This document shows positions 31,542 through 40,204 of a DNA stretch of 64,000 bases, in pieces (position 1 is the stretch's first letter; every line of letters starts with the position of its first letter). A program made the translations under genes and the position numbers. The DNA is from Bacteroidota bacterium (lineage in GTDB: Bacteria > Bacteroidota > Bacteroidia > JABEUT01), in contig JABCZW010000005.1 of the NCBI GenBank assembly GCA_013289475.1, forward strand, positions 1-64,000. Direction: 5' to 3'. Under the pieces are notes generated by a model that saw only the letters and a program-made list of their open reading frames with translations, was not told where the DNA came from and did not search any database.

Positions 31542-32072
31542 ATGCAATTTGACAATTATATACTGCGTACGCCTGAACTTAACGACGCAACTTTATTACT
31601 CAAAATGGTTTTGCGGGATAAAGAAAGACTCGTTGATTATTTCCCTGTGTCGGTAGGTTCTATGGTTGATATTAGCTCCACAAAAAAATACATTTTAGAG
31701 AAAATACAACAAACCGAAAGAAAAGAAACATTTACTTTTATACTACACGATACTAAAACTTCAAAACCCATTGGCATAGTATTTATTAAAAGCATTGACT
31801 GGAGAACCCCCAAAGCCGAGCTTGCTTATTTTATTGACAAGGAACAGGAAGGAAAGGGAATTACGAGTAAAGCACTGAAACATATAATCGACTACAGCTT
31901 TAACAAATTAAAAATGAATAAACTGTTTTTACGCGTAGCGCCCGAAAATATTGCCAGCCAGCGCGTAGCGTTAAAAAACGGTTTTGTAAAAGAAGGCGTA
32001 CTGAGAAAAGACTTTAAAAGAGCCAACGGAAAGCTTACCGATGTATATTATTACGGACTGGTAAAAGAATAG
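31542..32072 (+). CDS. GNAT-family N-acetyltransferase (RimJ/RimL type)
   Basis: The start at ATG 31542 (176 residues, MQFDNYILRTPELNDA) removes a non-homologous in-frame extension. The sequence follows the RimJ/RimL-like GNAT layout: N-terminal LRTPELNDATLLLK, then ELAYFIDKEQEGKGITSKAL (motif A, acetyl-CoA phosphate loop), LFLRVAPENIASQRVALKNGFVKEGVLRKDF (motif B), ending DVYYYGLVK. Such enzymes acetylate N-termini of ribosomal proteins, small peptides or other amines. The substrate is unknown. The next gene starts 20 bases later. Confidence 0.8.
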   Translation: MQFDNYILRTPELNDATLLLKMVLRDKERLVDYFPVSVGSMVDISSTKKYILEKIQQTERKETFTFILHDTKTSKPIGIVFIKSIDWRTPKAELAYFIDKEQEGKGITSKALKHIIDYSFNKLKMNKLFLRVAPENIASQRVALKNGFVKEGVLRKDFKRANGKLTDVYYYGLVKE

Positions 32073-32092
32073 AGTTTGTATATTTACATACC

Positions 32093-32347
32093 ATGGCAAA
32101 GCACGAACCAAATAAGGTCATTAAAAGAATATCGCCCTTCTGGAGGGCAATATTGGAGGTTGGTTTTATCATCTTTCTCTTCTATTCAAACCTGTTGATG
32201 GGTGAGTATACGCATTCAGGTATGGGCCAAACTAAAGGGCTTTGGTGGGCAGTACAGGACATTTTCACCTTCACAAATTTCTCTATTGCTCTTGTGTTAT
32301 CACTCATTGGCTATATAGTGGTTGAGTTTTTAAGGCGCAGGTTATAA
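32093..32347 (+). CDS. Small two-helix membrane protein
   Basis: The 84-residue protein has two hydrophobic segments (about residues 18-37 and 60-80) separated by a short loop (TKGLWWAVQDIFTFTN) and ends in a basic tail, ERFLRRRL-like. No family is recognised. It lies between the acetyltransferase gene and a lipoprotein gene (3-base gap to the latter), so it is likely co-transcribed with the following genes. Confidence 0.55.
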   Translation: MAKHEPNKVIKRISPFWRAILEVGFIIFLFYSNLLMGEYTHSGMGQTKGLWWAVQDIFTFTNFSIALVLSLIGYIVVEFLRRRL

Positions 32348-32349
32348 AA

Positions 32350-33390
32350 ATGTATCATAGCCAGGGAAAATACTTCATTATTACTATTGTTTTGCTGTTC
32401 CTGGTAAGCTGCAAGCATTCCGGAGACAAAACCACCCTTGCATTTTATTACTGGAAAAGCAATTTCAACATTGACAAAACCGATATATCCTATTTAAAAG
32501 ATGCAGGCGTGCAAAAACTATACCTGCATTTTTTTGATGTGTCGTGGGATGAAACATATAACAGGGCACTGCCTGTAGCTGAAATGAAATTTGAAGCTGA
32601 ACCAACTGATAAGTTTCAATATGTGCCTGTAGTATATATAACCACCAGATCGCTCAATAATACCGATGGCGATAGTATTAACAAGCTGGCAGAACACATA
32701 TATGATGAAGTGGAGCACATAGTCACTACCAATAAAATAGCCTATAAAGAACTGCAATTCGATTGTGACTGGACCGATGCAACACGCAGCAAATACTTTG
32801 CTCTGTTATCTTTCTTTCGCAATAAATTCAAATCTACCGGGCAATTGGTTTCAGCAACCATACGCCTGCACCAAATAAAATATGCCGACAAAACAGGCGT
32901 ACCACCTGTAGACAGGGGTATGCTTATGTTCTATAATATGGGTTCAATTAATTCGGTGCCGGGCTACAATTCCATTTACAATGATAAAGATGCCGACAAG
33001 TATGTAACTTATGTATCAGCCTATACCCTACCTTTAGATGTTGCATTACCTGTATACTCGTGGGCAATCTGGGCGAGGAATGGGAAAGTGCAGGATATTA
33101 TAGAGAAAGCCCTTAACAAAGACTTTGCCGATACCGCCATGTTTCTCTCGGCAGGAAACAATATATTTGTTTCACGCGGTTCGTTCTTTTTCAGAGGGAA
33201 ATATTTTATGAAAAGTGATACCGTTAAAACAGAAGAAGTAACACCCGAAATTTGTGAAGATGCTGCCACCAATGTGGCTAAATACTTGAAGAACGAACCC
33301 CGCACGATAAGCTTATTTGAATATGATTCGTTATACCTTTCAACCTATAATAAAAAAGACCTTGAAAAAATCTACACTCTTTCCCGTTAG
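32350..33390 (+). CDS. Lipoprotein with TIM-barrel-like (DUF3142-like) domain
   Basis: The 346-residue protein has a lipoprotein signal (lipobox LVSC, Cys21) and a domain with alternating helices and strands. Conserved-looking motifs are TLAFYYWKSNF, GVQKLYLHFFDVSW, YKELQFDCDWTDATRSKYF and LMFYNMG. The QFDCDWT strand resembles the acidic strand of DUF3142/GH-like TIM barrels, which suggests a glycoside-hydrolase-type fold, but a catalytic pair is not proven. It starts 3 bases after the small membrane protein and overlaps the following lipoprotein gene. It is close to a secreted GH44 enzyme, so a role in polysaccharide handling is plausible. Confidence 0.55.
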   Translation: MYHSQGKYFIITIVLLFLVSCKHSGDKTTLAFYYWKSNFNIDKTDISYLKDAGVQKLYLHFFDVSWDETYNRALPVAEMKFEAEPTDKFQYVPVVYITTRSLNNTDGDSINKLAEHIYDEVEHIVTTNKIAYKELQFDCDWTDATRSKYFALLSFFRNKFKSTGQLVSATIRLHQIKYADKTGVPPVDRGMLMFYNMGSINSVPGYNSIYNDKDADKYVTYVSAYTLPLDVALPVYSWAIWARNGKVQDIIEKALNKDFADTAMFLSAGNNIFVSRGSFFFRGKYFMKSDTVKTEEVTPEICEDAATNVAKYLKNEPRTISLFEYDSLYLSTYNKKDLEKIYTLSR

Positions 33391-35617
33391 CCTTATAGTA
33401 CTTGTTGCGGGCATTATGTTTGCCTGTGCCGATGTGGAGATGACTTATTATCCCACCTCTTTTTTTGCACCCGAAATAACACACAATAAATCAGCATATG
33501 TATTCTTTCGTGCCTTTTACCCTTTATATGAGGATTCCTACAAGGAAAATTACCTTGCAGATTTTAAGGCCACAAATATTATTGAATGGGAAAACTACTT
33601 TAAGCAGCAAATTAAGAAGAATGACCTGAGCTATATATTATATGATGCCAGGCTGGGAGAAATTGACACACTTATACTTTCTATTAAAAAAGCGGACTAT
33701 CCTATAAGTGATGAACTAAAAGGGAATTCAATTTTAAAGGCAGCAGATACAAAGTCTGTGCTCGACTTTTTATTCTATACAGGTTTTGCGAGGCGTTGCG
33801 AAAAATATGCGGCGTATAATGTGGGCTGGTGGGATGAGGACAGAAAAAACGACAACCCGCTTGATGATAAGGAAGGTATGGCAAAACTTGCCGATGGCGG
33901 TATTAAACAAATAGGTAATGCCAACAGCGATTTTGTGCGCCAGCGTTATGCATTCCAGGTATTAAGGCTATACTACATGAGCGGTGAGAATGATAAATGC
34001 ATTCAGTTTTATACTGACAGGAAGAAGATAATTGAATCAACTAACAATAGCATTAAATACCGATCTATTGGTTACCTGGCCGGAGCCTATAACAGGAACA
34101 AACAATATGGTACTGCCAACTATTTCTATTCCTTAGCTTATGATGGCTGTGATACCATGAAGATATCGGCATACTTTAGTTTTCATCCGCAGGAAGAGGA
34201 GGACTGGCAACAAACCCTTAATATGGCAAAAAACACCAGGCAAAAAGCTGTGTTGTGGCAAATGTTAGGCATTTACAGGGATCCGTTCCGTGCCATGAAA
34301 GAAGTCTATGCCCTTGATCCGAAATCTGACCTGCTGGACCTGTTACTTGCCCGAACCATAAATGTTGAAGAAGAACATTTTCTGCACCAATACGGGCCTT
34401 ATGGCGAAGGAGAAACAGACAGCCTGGACTATATTAACACAGGCAATATAAATAAAGAACTGGTTGCTTTTTTAAAAACAACGGCAGGCAAAGAAAACAC
34501 GGCAAAGCCATACGAATGGAATCTTGCCGCCGGTTATTTATGCTGGGTTATCGGAGATAAGGATTTTCAGAAATACATTGACAAAGCAAAACAGGAAGCT
34601 GCAAAAGACACCCTTGTACAAGAGCAGATAAGGTTAATAGAATTGCTCGACCTAGTGAAACTGGGCAAAGCCGGAGATAAAAAATTTGAAGAAAAAGTTG
34701 CGCCGGAACTCGAATGGCTGAGAGGGGAAGAGCATCCCAGGGAATTCAGACGGGGCGATGCTTACAGGTGGGTAACAAAAATTCTGGAAACCAAATATGC
34801 CAAAGATATTGTTAAATCAACCTGCTTTAAGCATGAACTTAGTGATGGTGAAATGCATAACGATGATTTGCTCAATACCTTAAAGGCTTTCATGGACAAA
34901 AAAGACAAATCTGCTTTTGAAACATACGCATGGCGTGAACTTCAATATAGTAAAACTGACTTGATAGAAATTCAGGCAGTTAATTCGATATATAGCTATA
35001 AACTTAAAAATGCGATGGCGCATTTTAATGAAGATGCAGCGGCAGGAAAAGAAAAACTTACAGCCAACCCTTTCATGATACATATAAACGATTGTCACGA
35101 TTGCGACCACCAGGACAGTGAGAAAACTATTTATACTAAAAAAGAGTTCGTTCAGAAAATGATAGATATGGAAGATATAGTTCAGAAGAACCCTAAAGAT
35201 GCACAGACATATTTCCAATTGGCCAATGGTTATTATAATATGAGTTATTTTGGTAACAGCAGGGACATTTATGACGCTAAGGGGTATTACATAGGTAGTT
35301 CATTCTTTGAGTTTTGGGAATATTCCAATACATCGGGGACAGATTCATTGCCTGTTTATGTAAATTGCAGCAAAGCACTTGAATATTACAAGAAAGCCAT
35401 AGATGCATCAAAAGATCCTGAGTTTAAGGCCCAGTGCTGTTTTATGGCTGCCAAGTGCGAACAGAATTACTTCTTTTGCCATAAACCTAAAGGCTATATA
35501 GGCGATTTTAAAGCAGGTGATTATTTTGCCATGATGAAAAGCACTTACTCCAACACGAAATATTACCAGGAAGTAATTAAGGAGTGCGGTTACTTTAAAA
35601 CCTATGTAAACAAGTAG
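33362..35617 (+). CDS. Large lipoprotein of unknown function with helical repeats
   Basis: The start is TTG 33362, which gives a perfect lipoprotein signal (KKSTLFPVSLIVLVAGIMFAC). ATG codons at 33317 and 33323 are in frame but would overlap the previous gene by about 70 bases and put a long N-terminal tail before the signal. The roughly 751-residue protein is helix-rich and contains TPR-like stretches (FVRQRYAFQVLRLYYMSGEN, KDAQTYFQLANGYYNMSYFG, then SKALEYYKKAIDASKDPEFK). It also has an Asp/His/Cys-rich HINDCHDCDHQDSE segment that may bind a metal. It overlaps the preceding lipoprotein gene by 29 bases, so the two are linked. Confidence 0.6.
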   Translation: MKKSTLFPVSLIVLVAGIMFACADVEMTYYPTSFFAPEITHNKSAYVFFRAFYPLYEDSYKENYLADFKATNIIEWENYFKQQIKKNDLSYILYDARLGEIDTLILSIKKADYPISDELKGNSILKAADTKSVLDFLFYTGFARRCEKYAAYNVGWWDEDRKNDNPLDDKEGMAKLADGGIKQIGNANSDFVRQRYAFQVLRLYYMSGENDKCIQFYTDRKKIIESTNNSIKYRSIGYLAGAYNRNKQYGTANYFYSLAYDGCDTMKISAYFSFHPQEEEDWQQTLNMAKNTRQKAVLWQMLGIYRDPFRAMKEVYALDPKSDLLDLLLARTINVEEEHFLHQYGPYGEGETDSLDYINTGNINKELVAFLKTTAGKENTAKPYEWNLAAGYLCWVIGDKDFQKYIDKAKQEAAKDTLVQEQIRLIELLDLVKLGKAGDKKFEEKVAPELEWLRGEEHPREFRRGDAYRWVTKILETKYAKDIVKSTCFKHELSDGEMHNDDLLNTLKAFMDKKDKSAFETYAWRELQYSKTDLIEIQAVNSIYSYKLKNAMAHFNEDAAAGKEKLTANPFMIHINDCHDCDHQDSEKTIYTKKEFVQKMIDMEDIVQKNPKDAQTYFQLANGYYNMSYFGNSRDIYDAKGYYIGSSFFEFWEYSNTSGTDSLPVYVNCSKALEYYKKAIDASKDPEFKAQCCFMAAKCEQNYFFCHKPKGYIGDFKAGDYFAMMKSTYSNTKYYQEVIKECGYFKTYVNK

Positions 35618-35658
35618 TTTACATTTCTATTTCGTATATTTGATATATACGATTAAAC

Positions 35659-37542
35659 ATGAAAAAATATTTACTCCTCTTTGTTTGCAGCTTACCACTT
35701 TGGCTAAATGCACAGCTTACTGCTACACTCACTATTAACACCAACAAGGAGCGCCAGGCTATAAGCCCATATATATACAGTACCAACGGGCAAAGCAATG
35801 ACAGGCCCGAAAATATTACCGGCCGCCGCTTAGGTGGTAACCGCATGACTTCATACAACTGGGAAGACAATTTCTCGAACGGTGGTAATGATTATATAAA
35901 TGATAACGACAACTACTTACCATGGAACGCCGGTTTACCATCTGGCCAATATTTAACACCCAATATTGTAAACTCTGCTTTTCATGATACTTCATTGGTT
36001 ATGAATTGCAGTTCGCTTATTACATTGCCTATGGCCGGTTATGTGGCGCGCGATGGCAACGGAGTGGTGAGCAGTGCACAACAGGCTCCATCTCCGCGCT
36101 GGAGACAGGTAGTAAACAAAAAAGGCTCTGCTTTTTCTTTTAAGCCCGATACTGCCGATGGTTTTATTTATGTTGATGAATGCATGAACAACCTTATTAC
36201 ACAGTTTGGTAAATCATACACTGCTAAAGGCATTAAGAATTACGAAATGGATAATGAATGGTCGATATGGAACGGCTCGGACCCATTGATGCACCCTAAC
36301 CAGCCTACCATAGCAGAGGCCATAAGCAAATCAACCTCACTGGCTGCAACTATTAAACGCATGGACTCTGTTGCCTATGTTTTCGGCCCGGTAGATTATG
36401 GTTATAACTCCTACCTCACTTTCCAAAATGCAACCGACTGGAGCAGTTATTCATCATACAGCAATTTCGCTTATGCCTATTTGCATTTTATGAAGCATGC
36501 TTCCGATTCTATCGGGCACCGTTTGTTAGATGTTTATGATATACATTATTATTCATCGGCACAAGGGTTAGATAATAGCAGCACGCTTGAAGTAGTTGAT
36601 GGTGGCAATAACGATAAGGGCGTTGCCATAGCACGTATGGAAGCTCCACGCACCTTATGGGATTCAACGTATGTCGAAAATAGTTGGATAGGCCAGTATT
36701 ATAGCCCTGTTGCATACATACCCGCAGTTCAATATGGTATAAACAAATATTACCCCGGCACAAAAATTGCCTTTACTGAATACAGCTTCGGAGGAGAAAA
36801 TGATATTTCGGGTGGCATTGCTTTGGCAGATATGCTTGGTATTTCAGGCCGCTATGGTATTTACTGGTGTTCGGTATGGGGGCCTGTTAACCAATACTGG
36901 GGCTCAGGGTTTAAAATATTCAGGAACTATAACGGAAAGAAAGGAAGTTTTGGCGATTGGCACGTATATGGCAACACCAACAACTGGCGTACGTCATCGG
37001 TGTATGCTTCATTGCAAAGTACCGATACGGCTATGATGAACATTGTTGTAATGAACAAGGATTATGATTCTACTTTAAAAGCAACCGTTAACATTACCGC
37101 TAATACCAAATTCAACAAAGCCGATATCTATGCCCTCACCAAAACTGATACGCTTATTCATCATATTGGCAGCATTACCATTACAGGTAACAAGTTTACA
37201 TATACTCTCCCTACCCAAACTGTTTACCACTTTATACTAACAGACACAACTTCGGTAACCGGGTTCAACATTATAAACAATGACGATGGCATTGCTATTT
37301 ATCCGAATCCAAGTAACAACGGTGTATTCACCGTTCAAATTACGAATTACGAATTAGGAATTACGAATACCATTGAAGTTTATAATATGCTGGGAGAAAA
37401 AGTTTATTCTACCCCATTTACAATTTACAACTCACCATTTACAATTAATTTAAACAATCAGCCAAACGGCGTTTACTTTATCAGAATACTGAATAAAGAC
37501 AACTCTTTGATAAGCCAAAAAAAGATCATTAAAGTTCAATAA
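35659..37542 (+). CDS. T9SS-secreted GH44 glycoside hydrolase (endo-beta-glucanase/xyloglucanase type)
   Basis: The 627-residue protein has a signal peptide (about residues 1-19, LNAQ end). It then has a GH44-type TIM barrel, with ISPYIYSTNGQSNDRP at the start and MDNEWSIWNGSDPL containing the acid/base Glu200. Further on, TEYSFGGENDISGG carries the nucleophile-type Glu374. GH44 enzymes hydrolyse beta-1,4-glucan, xyloglucan or related polymers with retention. The C-terminal sorting domain (IYPNPSNNGVFTVQI ... VYFIRI ... KKIIKVQ) directs export through the T9SS. Two segments of it are repeat-derived (FTIYNSPFTINL and NYELGITN). It is followed by a TPR protein gene 21 bases downstream. Confidence 0.85.
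   Translation: MKKYLLLFVCSLPLWLNAQLTATLTINTNKERQAISPYIYSTNGQSNDRPENITGRRLGGNRMTSYNWEDNFSNGGNDYINDNDNYLPWNAGLPSGQYLTPNIVNSAFHDTSLVMNCSSLITLPMAGYVARDGNGVVSSAQQAPSPRWRQVVNKKGSAFSFKPDTADGFIYVDECMNNLITQFGKSYTAKGIKNYEMDNEWSIWNGSDPLMHPNQPTIAEAISKSTSLAATIKRMDSVAYVFGPVDYGYNSYLTFQNATDWSSYSSYSNFAYAYLHFMKHASDSIGHRLLDVYDIHYYSSAQGLDNSSTLEVVDGGNNDKGVAIARMEAPRTLWDSTYVENSWIGQYYSPVAYIPAVQYGINKYYPGTKIAFTEYSFGGENDISGGIALADMLGISGRYGIYWCSVWGPVNQYWGSGFKIFRNYNGKKGSFGDWHVYGNTNNWRTSSVYASLQSTDTAMMNIVVMNKDYDSTLKATVNITANTKFNKADIYALTKTDTLIHHIGSITITGNKFTYTLPTQTVYHFILTDTTSVTGFNIINNDDGIAIYPNPSNNGVFTVQITNYELGITNTIEVYNMLGEKVYSTPFTIYNSPFTINLNNQPNGVYFIRILNKDNSLISQKKIIKVQ
37336..37370 (+). repeat. Tandem GAATTACG-type repeat in a T9SS sorting domain
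   Basis: Four GAATTACG/GAATTAGG words in tandem encode ITNYELGITNT between the first two strands of the GH44 sorting domain. It is a different tract from the one at 37414-37451 and lies in another loop. Confidence 0.55.
37414..37451 (+). repeat. Tandem CAATTTACAACTC-type repeat in the same sorting domain
   Basis: CCATTTACAATT words recur and encode FTIYNSPFTINL in the loop after VYS. The protein position is the same as in 10324-10363 and 28420-28453. Confidence 0.55.
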
Positions 37543-37563
37543 AATTATCAACCACTTTCTTTT

Positions 37564-38952
37564 ATGAAAAAAATATTTTTACCGCTCATTTTATTGACAA
37601 GCCCTTTTATGGCATTATCGCAACAAGACATTAAGGAAATAAGTACTCCATTAATTACCAGTGAACAATACGATAGTGCCAATAAAGTGATTGACAGATT
37701 CATAAAAGCAAACCCTAAAAATCCTGACGGTTATGTAATGAAAGGCAATGTTATTTTTTACCGTTACTCCAAATCGCAGCCCGGGATAGCACTCAACAGT
37801 AATATAGATGAATCGATATATGAGGAATCAGGAGAAGTGGCAATAGAAGAAAGTAAGTTAATACTGCCTGCAGATACAGCTAACGCAGTAACGGCTTATT
37901 TAGAAAAAGCTTTATTACTTGATAAAACAAGGCAAGACATTTACGCAGGATGCTGTTATATTTATTCCATGTCGTTACAGGTTGATAAACTATCGGATAT
38001 GCTGGACAGGGCAAAGAAAAATCTAAAAACTGACTCTACCACGGCTTATAGCTGGTCAGATTATGCCCGTAATATGCTCGACAGAAATGCATTTGATGAA
38101 GGCATGAAAGTGTACCGTAAAATTGCCGACCTGTTTCCTGACCAGGGTGGCACATGGAGCGATATATCGGCGGAATATTACAGGCATGGAGATTTAAAGG
38201 AAGCCAAAGAGTGTGCCGATAAGGCATCGCATAAACCATATGTTGATGCAGTGAGCTATAGGAATGTATCGTTTATATATGGCGTATTGGAAGACTATAC
38301 AGAGGCTATTGAAACCAACCATAAAGCGTGGCAAATGGCCGGCACCAAAGATTACCTGGTGTATGAAGGGTTGTTGGCATTTATGCAGGGTAAAGACTGG
38401 AAGACACCCTTTAAAGAATATGCTGCATCAGTACAGGATAGTGGATTCGGAACACAAATTACCGGTTATATGCTCAGCAGCCAGTTCGATAATAGTATGA
38501 CATCATACAACCACCTCACCCACCTTGAACTCAGCGATGCCTATAAAATATTAATACATAAATATTACAAGGAGCATACCCCTTACTTCGGGCCTGCATT
38601 TAACTATGCAGAATGCCTTACCTATAATTTCCGTTATAATGATGCCGTAAAAGCATTCGATGAAATTAAAACTGACACCATTACTAAAAGCGAAAAAGAA
38701 GATCTTCTGTTTTATTCTGCCTGGGCATGTTATAAAGCCGATAAGCAGGAAGAAGCAAATAAAAAATGGGAGCAATTACTGAATTCTGATAACTTCTTCC
38801 ATAAAAGCGCCGCAGCTTATTTCCTGGGCATGTATTACTACCGTAAGGATAAGAACTCAACGAAGGCCAACGATTACTTTAGACTTGTTGCCGACGACAG
38901 CGATAAATCAAAATACGCAGGCTGGAGCAAAGAGATGCTGGATAGAAAGTAA
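37564..38952 (+). CDS. Secreted tetratricopeptide-repeat protein
   Basis: The 462-residue protein has a signal peptide (about residues 1-19, LSQ end), then TPR-like helix pairs over most of its length (RQDIYAGCCYIYSMSLQVDK, AYSWSDYARNMLDRNAFDEGMKVYRKIA, YHKAWQMAGTKDYLVYEGLL-type, HPAFNYAECLTYNFRYNDAVKAF). TPR proteins of this sort act as periplasmic scaffolds. It follows the GH44 gene by 21 bases and is probably its co-transcribed partner, but no direct functional link is shown by the sequence. Confidence 0.7.
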   Translation: MKKIFLPLILLTSPFMALSQQDIKEISTPLITSEQYDSANKVIDRFIKANPKNPDGYVMKGNVIFYRYSKSQPGIALNSNIDESIYEESGEVAIEESKLILPADTANAVTAYLEKALLLDKTRQDIYAGCCYIYSMSLQVDKLSDMLDRAKKNLKTDSTTAYSWSDYARNMLDRNAFDEGMKVYRKIADLFPDQGGTWSDISAEYYRHGDLKEAKECADKASHKPYVDAVSYRNVSFIYGVLEDYTEAIETNHKAWQMAGTKDYLVYEGLLAFMQGKDWKTPFKEYAASVQDSGFGTQITGYMLSSQFDNSMTSYNHLTHLELSDAYKILIHKYYKEHTPYFGPAFNYAECLTYNFRYNDAVKAFDEIKTDTITKSEKEDLLFYSAWACYKADKQEEANKKWEQLLNSDNFFHKSAAAYFLGMYYYRKDKNSTKANDYFRLVADDSDKSKYAGWSKEMLDRK

Positions 38953-38979
38953 TTCCGCCCACTAACAACTACAGATTAC

Positions 38980-39414
38980 TTAATGCTTATTCGTCTGCAC
39001 TATGCCTAAAAACACCCAGGTGCCCCAGCCATCGGGATTGGCAGAAAAGTAGAGAAACATTTTATGGTTGCGCATCATTTGCCTGAAAGTCTTACCAGGA
39101 AAGCGGAATGGGTTGCCTGAACCAAAACCTTTTTTCTCTAATGTTGCCATTGCTTTACCATCTTCATCCCTGAACTGTAAACGACTCTGGCATTTTTCAC
39201 AGGGCTGTTCGGTGTAATAATCAACCGTAATCCAACTACTATCAGCTATAGTATCAATCAGGTATGTTTGCACACTATTTATTTTAAAAGCTAAAATCTC
39301 TTTACCATTATAAGTTACCGACCATGAATCAGTAATACTGTCGTGTTTCACAACACCCGCCTTTGCTCCTGCAAATAGCATTACAAGTAATATTAATAAA
39401 TAAGCCTTTTTCAT
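38980..39414 (-). CDS. Small secreted protein, unknown function
   Basis: The 144-residue protein has a signal peptide (residues 1-19, AKA end) and a beta-rich body. It contains a Cys pair in TEQPCEKCQSRLQF, a motif suggestive of a metal or disulfide site, and an aromatic C-terminus (MFLYFSANPDGWGTWVFLG). No family is recognised. It is convergent with the TPR gene and monocistronic. Confidence 0.55.
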   Translation of the reverse strand: MKKAYLLILLVMLFAGAKAGVVKHDSITDSWSVTYNGKEILAFKINSVQTYLIDTIADSSWITVDYYTEQPCEKCQSRLQFRDEDGKAMATLEKKGFGSGNPFRFPGKTFRQMMRNHKMFLYFSANPDGWGTWVFLGIVQTNKH

Positions 39415-39448
39415 TTTTATAGGTGCTGCGAAGATACTGGTTTTAATG

Positions 39449-39456
39449 TACTTTTG
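39449..39456 (+). promoter_or_regulatory. Candidate -7 box TACTTTTG
   Basis: This exact TAnnTTTG match lies 17 bases before ATG 39474; no TTTG is found at -33. Confidence 0.4.
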
Positions 39457-39473
39457 TACTGATTAGTAGAGGG

Positions 39474-40199
39474 ATGAAAAGACTGTGCATTTTACTTTTG
39501 GTAATCTATTCGCTTTCAGGTTGTAAAGGACCCAAAGGCCTGCAACAAAGCCAACAGGATAAAGCGGTACAGGTAACCCTATCCGGCGATACAGCCAAAA
39601 TAAAGCAGATAGTTAAACTACCAGTATTCATACCCGCTACCGAATTACAAAACCAGCTTTACCAGCAATTCTTTGCACCTACTTACGGCAAATACTATCC
39701 CTGCCAGGACCACGATTGCGGTGATGCTTATAAGGACCTGTATGTAGAAAGCCCTTTTATACATATAAAGGATAGCATGATAACTATTAAAATGCATCTT
39801 GCGGGCCAGGCACACATGCTGTTCAGTTTTGGTGTTTCGGGCGATATAACACTTACAGCTAACCCTATGGTGCGGAACGATACCTTATATTTTAAGAATG
39901 TGCAAATGCAACCATCATCGCAAAGCATTTTAATGGCTATTACTACATCCCTGTTCGGGCAAAAAATTGTAGATAAGATACAGGAGAAAGCATGGTATTC
40001 CTTCCGTCCAAAGCTCGATGCTACTGCGGCAGATATGAGAAAAAAATTCCCGCTTAAATGGGGTAATATTTGTCTGCTGCTGAATCTTAGCCGTATTTAC
40101 CTGAACGATGTAACCACACGCACTAAGCCGGTTGAGGGCATTATTGCCAACTTTGCAGCCGAAATGACCATAGAAAGCGGAGATTTTTGCGGTAACTAA
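39474..40199 (+). CDS. Lipoprotein with DUF4403/lipid-binding-like domain
   Basis: The 241-residue protein has a lipoprotein signal (lipobox LSGC, Cys17) and a beta-rich body with KLPVFIPATELQNQLYQQFF, SPFIHIKDSMITIKMHLAGQAHM and FSFGVSGDITLTANPM. It looks like half of a DUF4403 protein (TULIP-like, possibly lipid binding), although the family match is by eye only. A conserved-looking PCQDHDCGDAY segment has two cysteines. It ends five bases before the GT87-type gene and is probably co-transcribed with it. Confidence 0.5.
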   Translation: MKRLCILLLVIYSLSGCKGPKGLQQSQQDKAVQVTLSGDTAKIKQIVKLPVFIPATELQNQLYQQFFAPTYGKYYPCQDHDCGDAYKDLYVESPFIHIKDSMITIKMHLAGQAHMLFSFGVSGDITLTANPMVRNDTLYFKNVQMQPSSQSILMAITTSLFGQKIVDKIQEKAWYSFRPKLDATAADMRKKFPLKWGNICLLLNLSRIYLNDVTTRTKPVEGIIANFAAEMTIESGDFCGN

Positions 40200-40204
40200 A
40201 CGCC

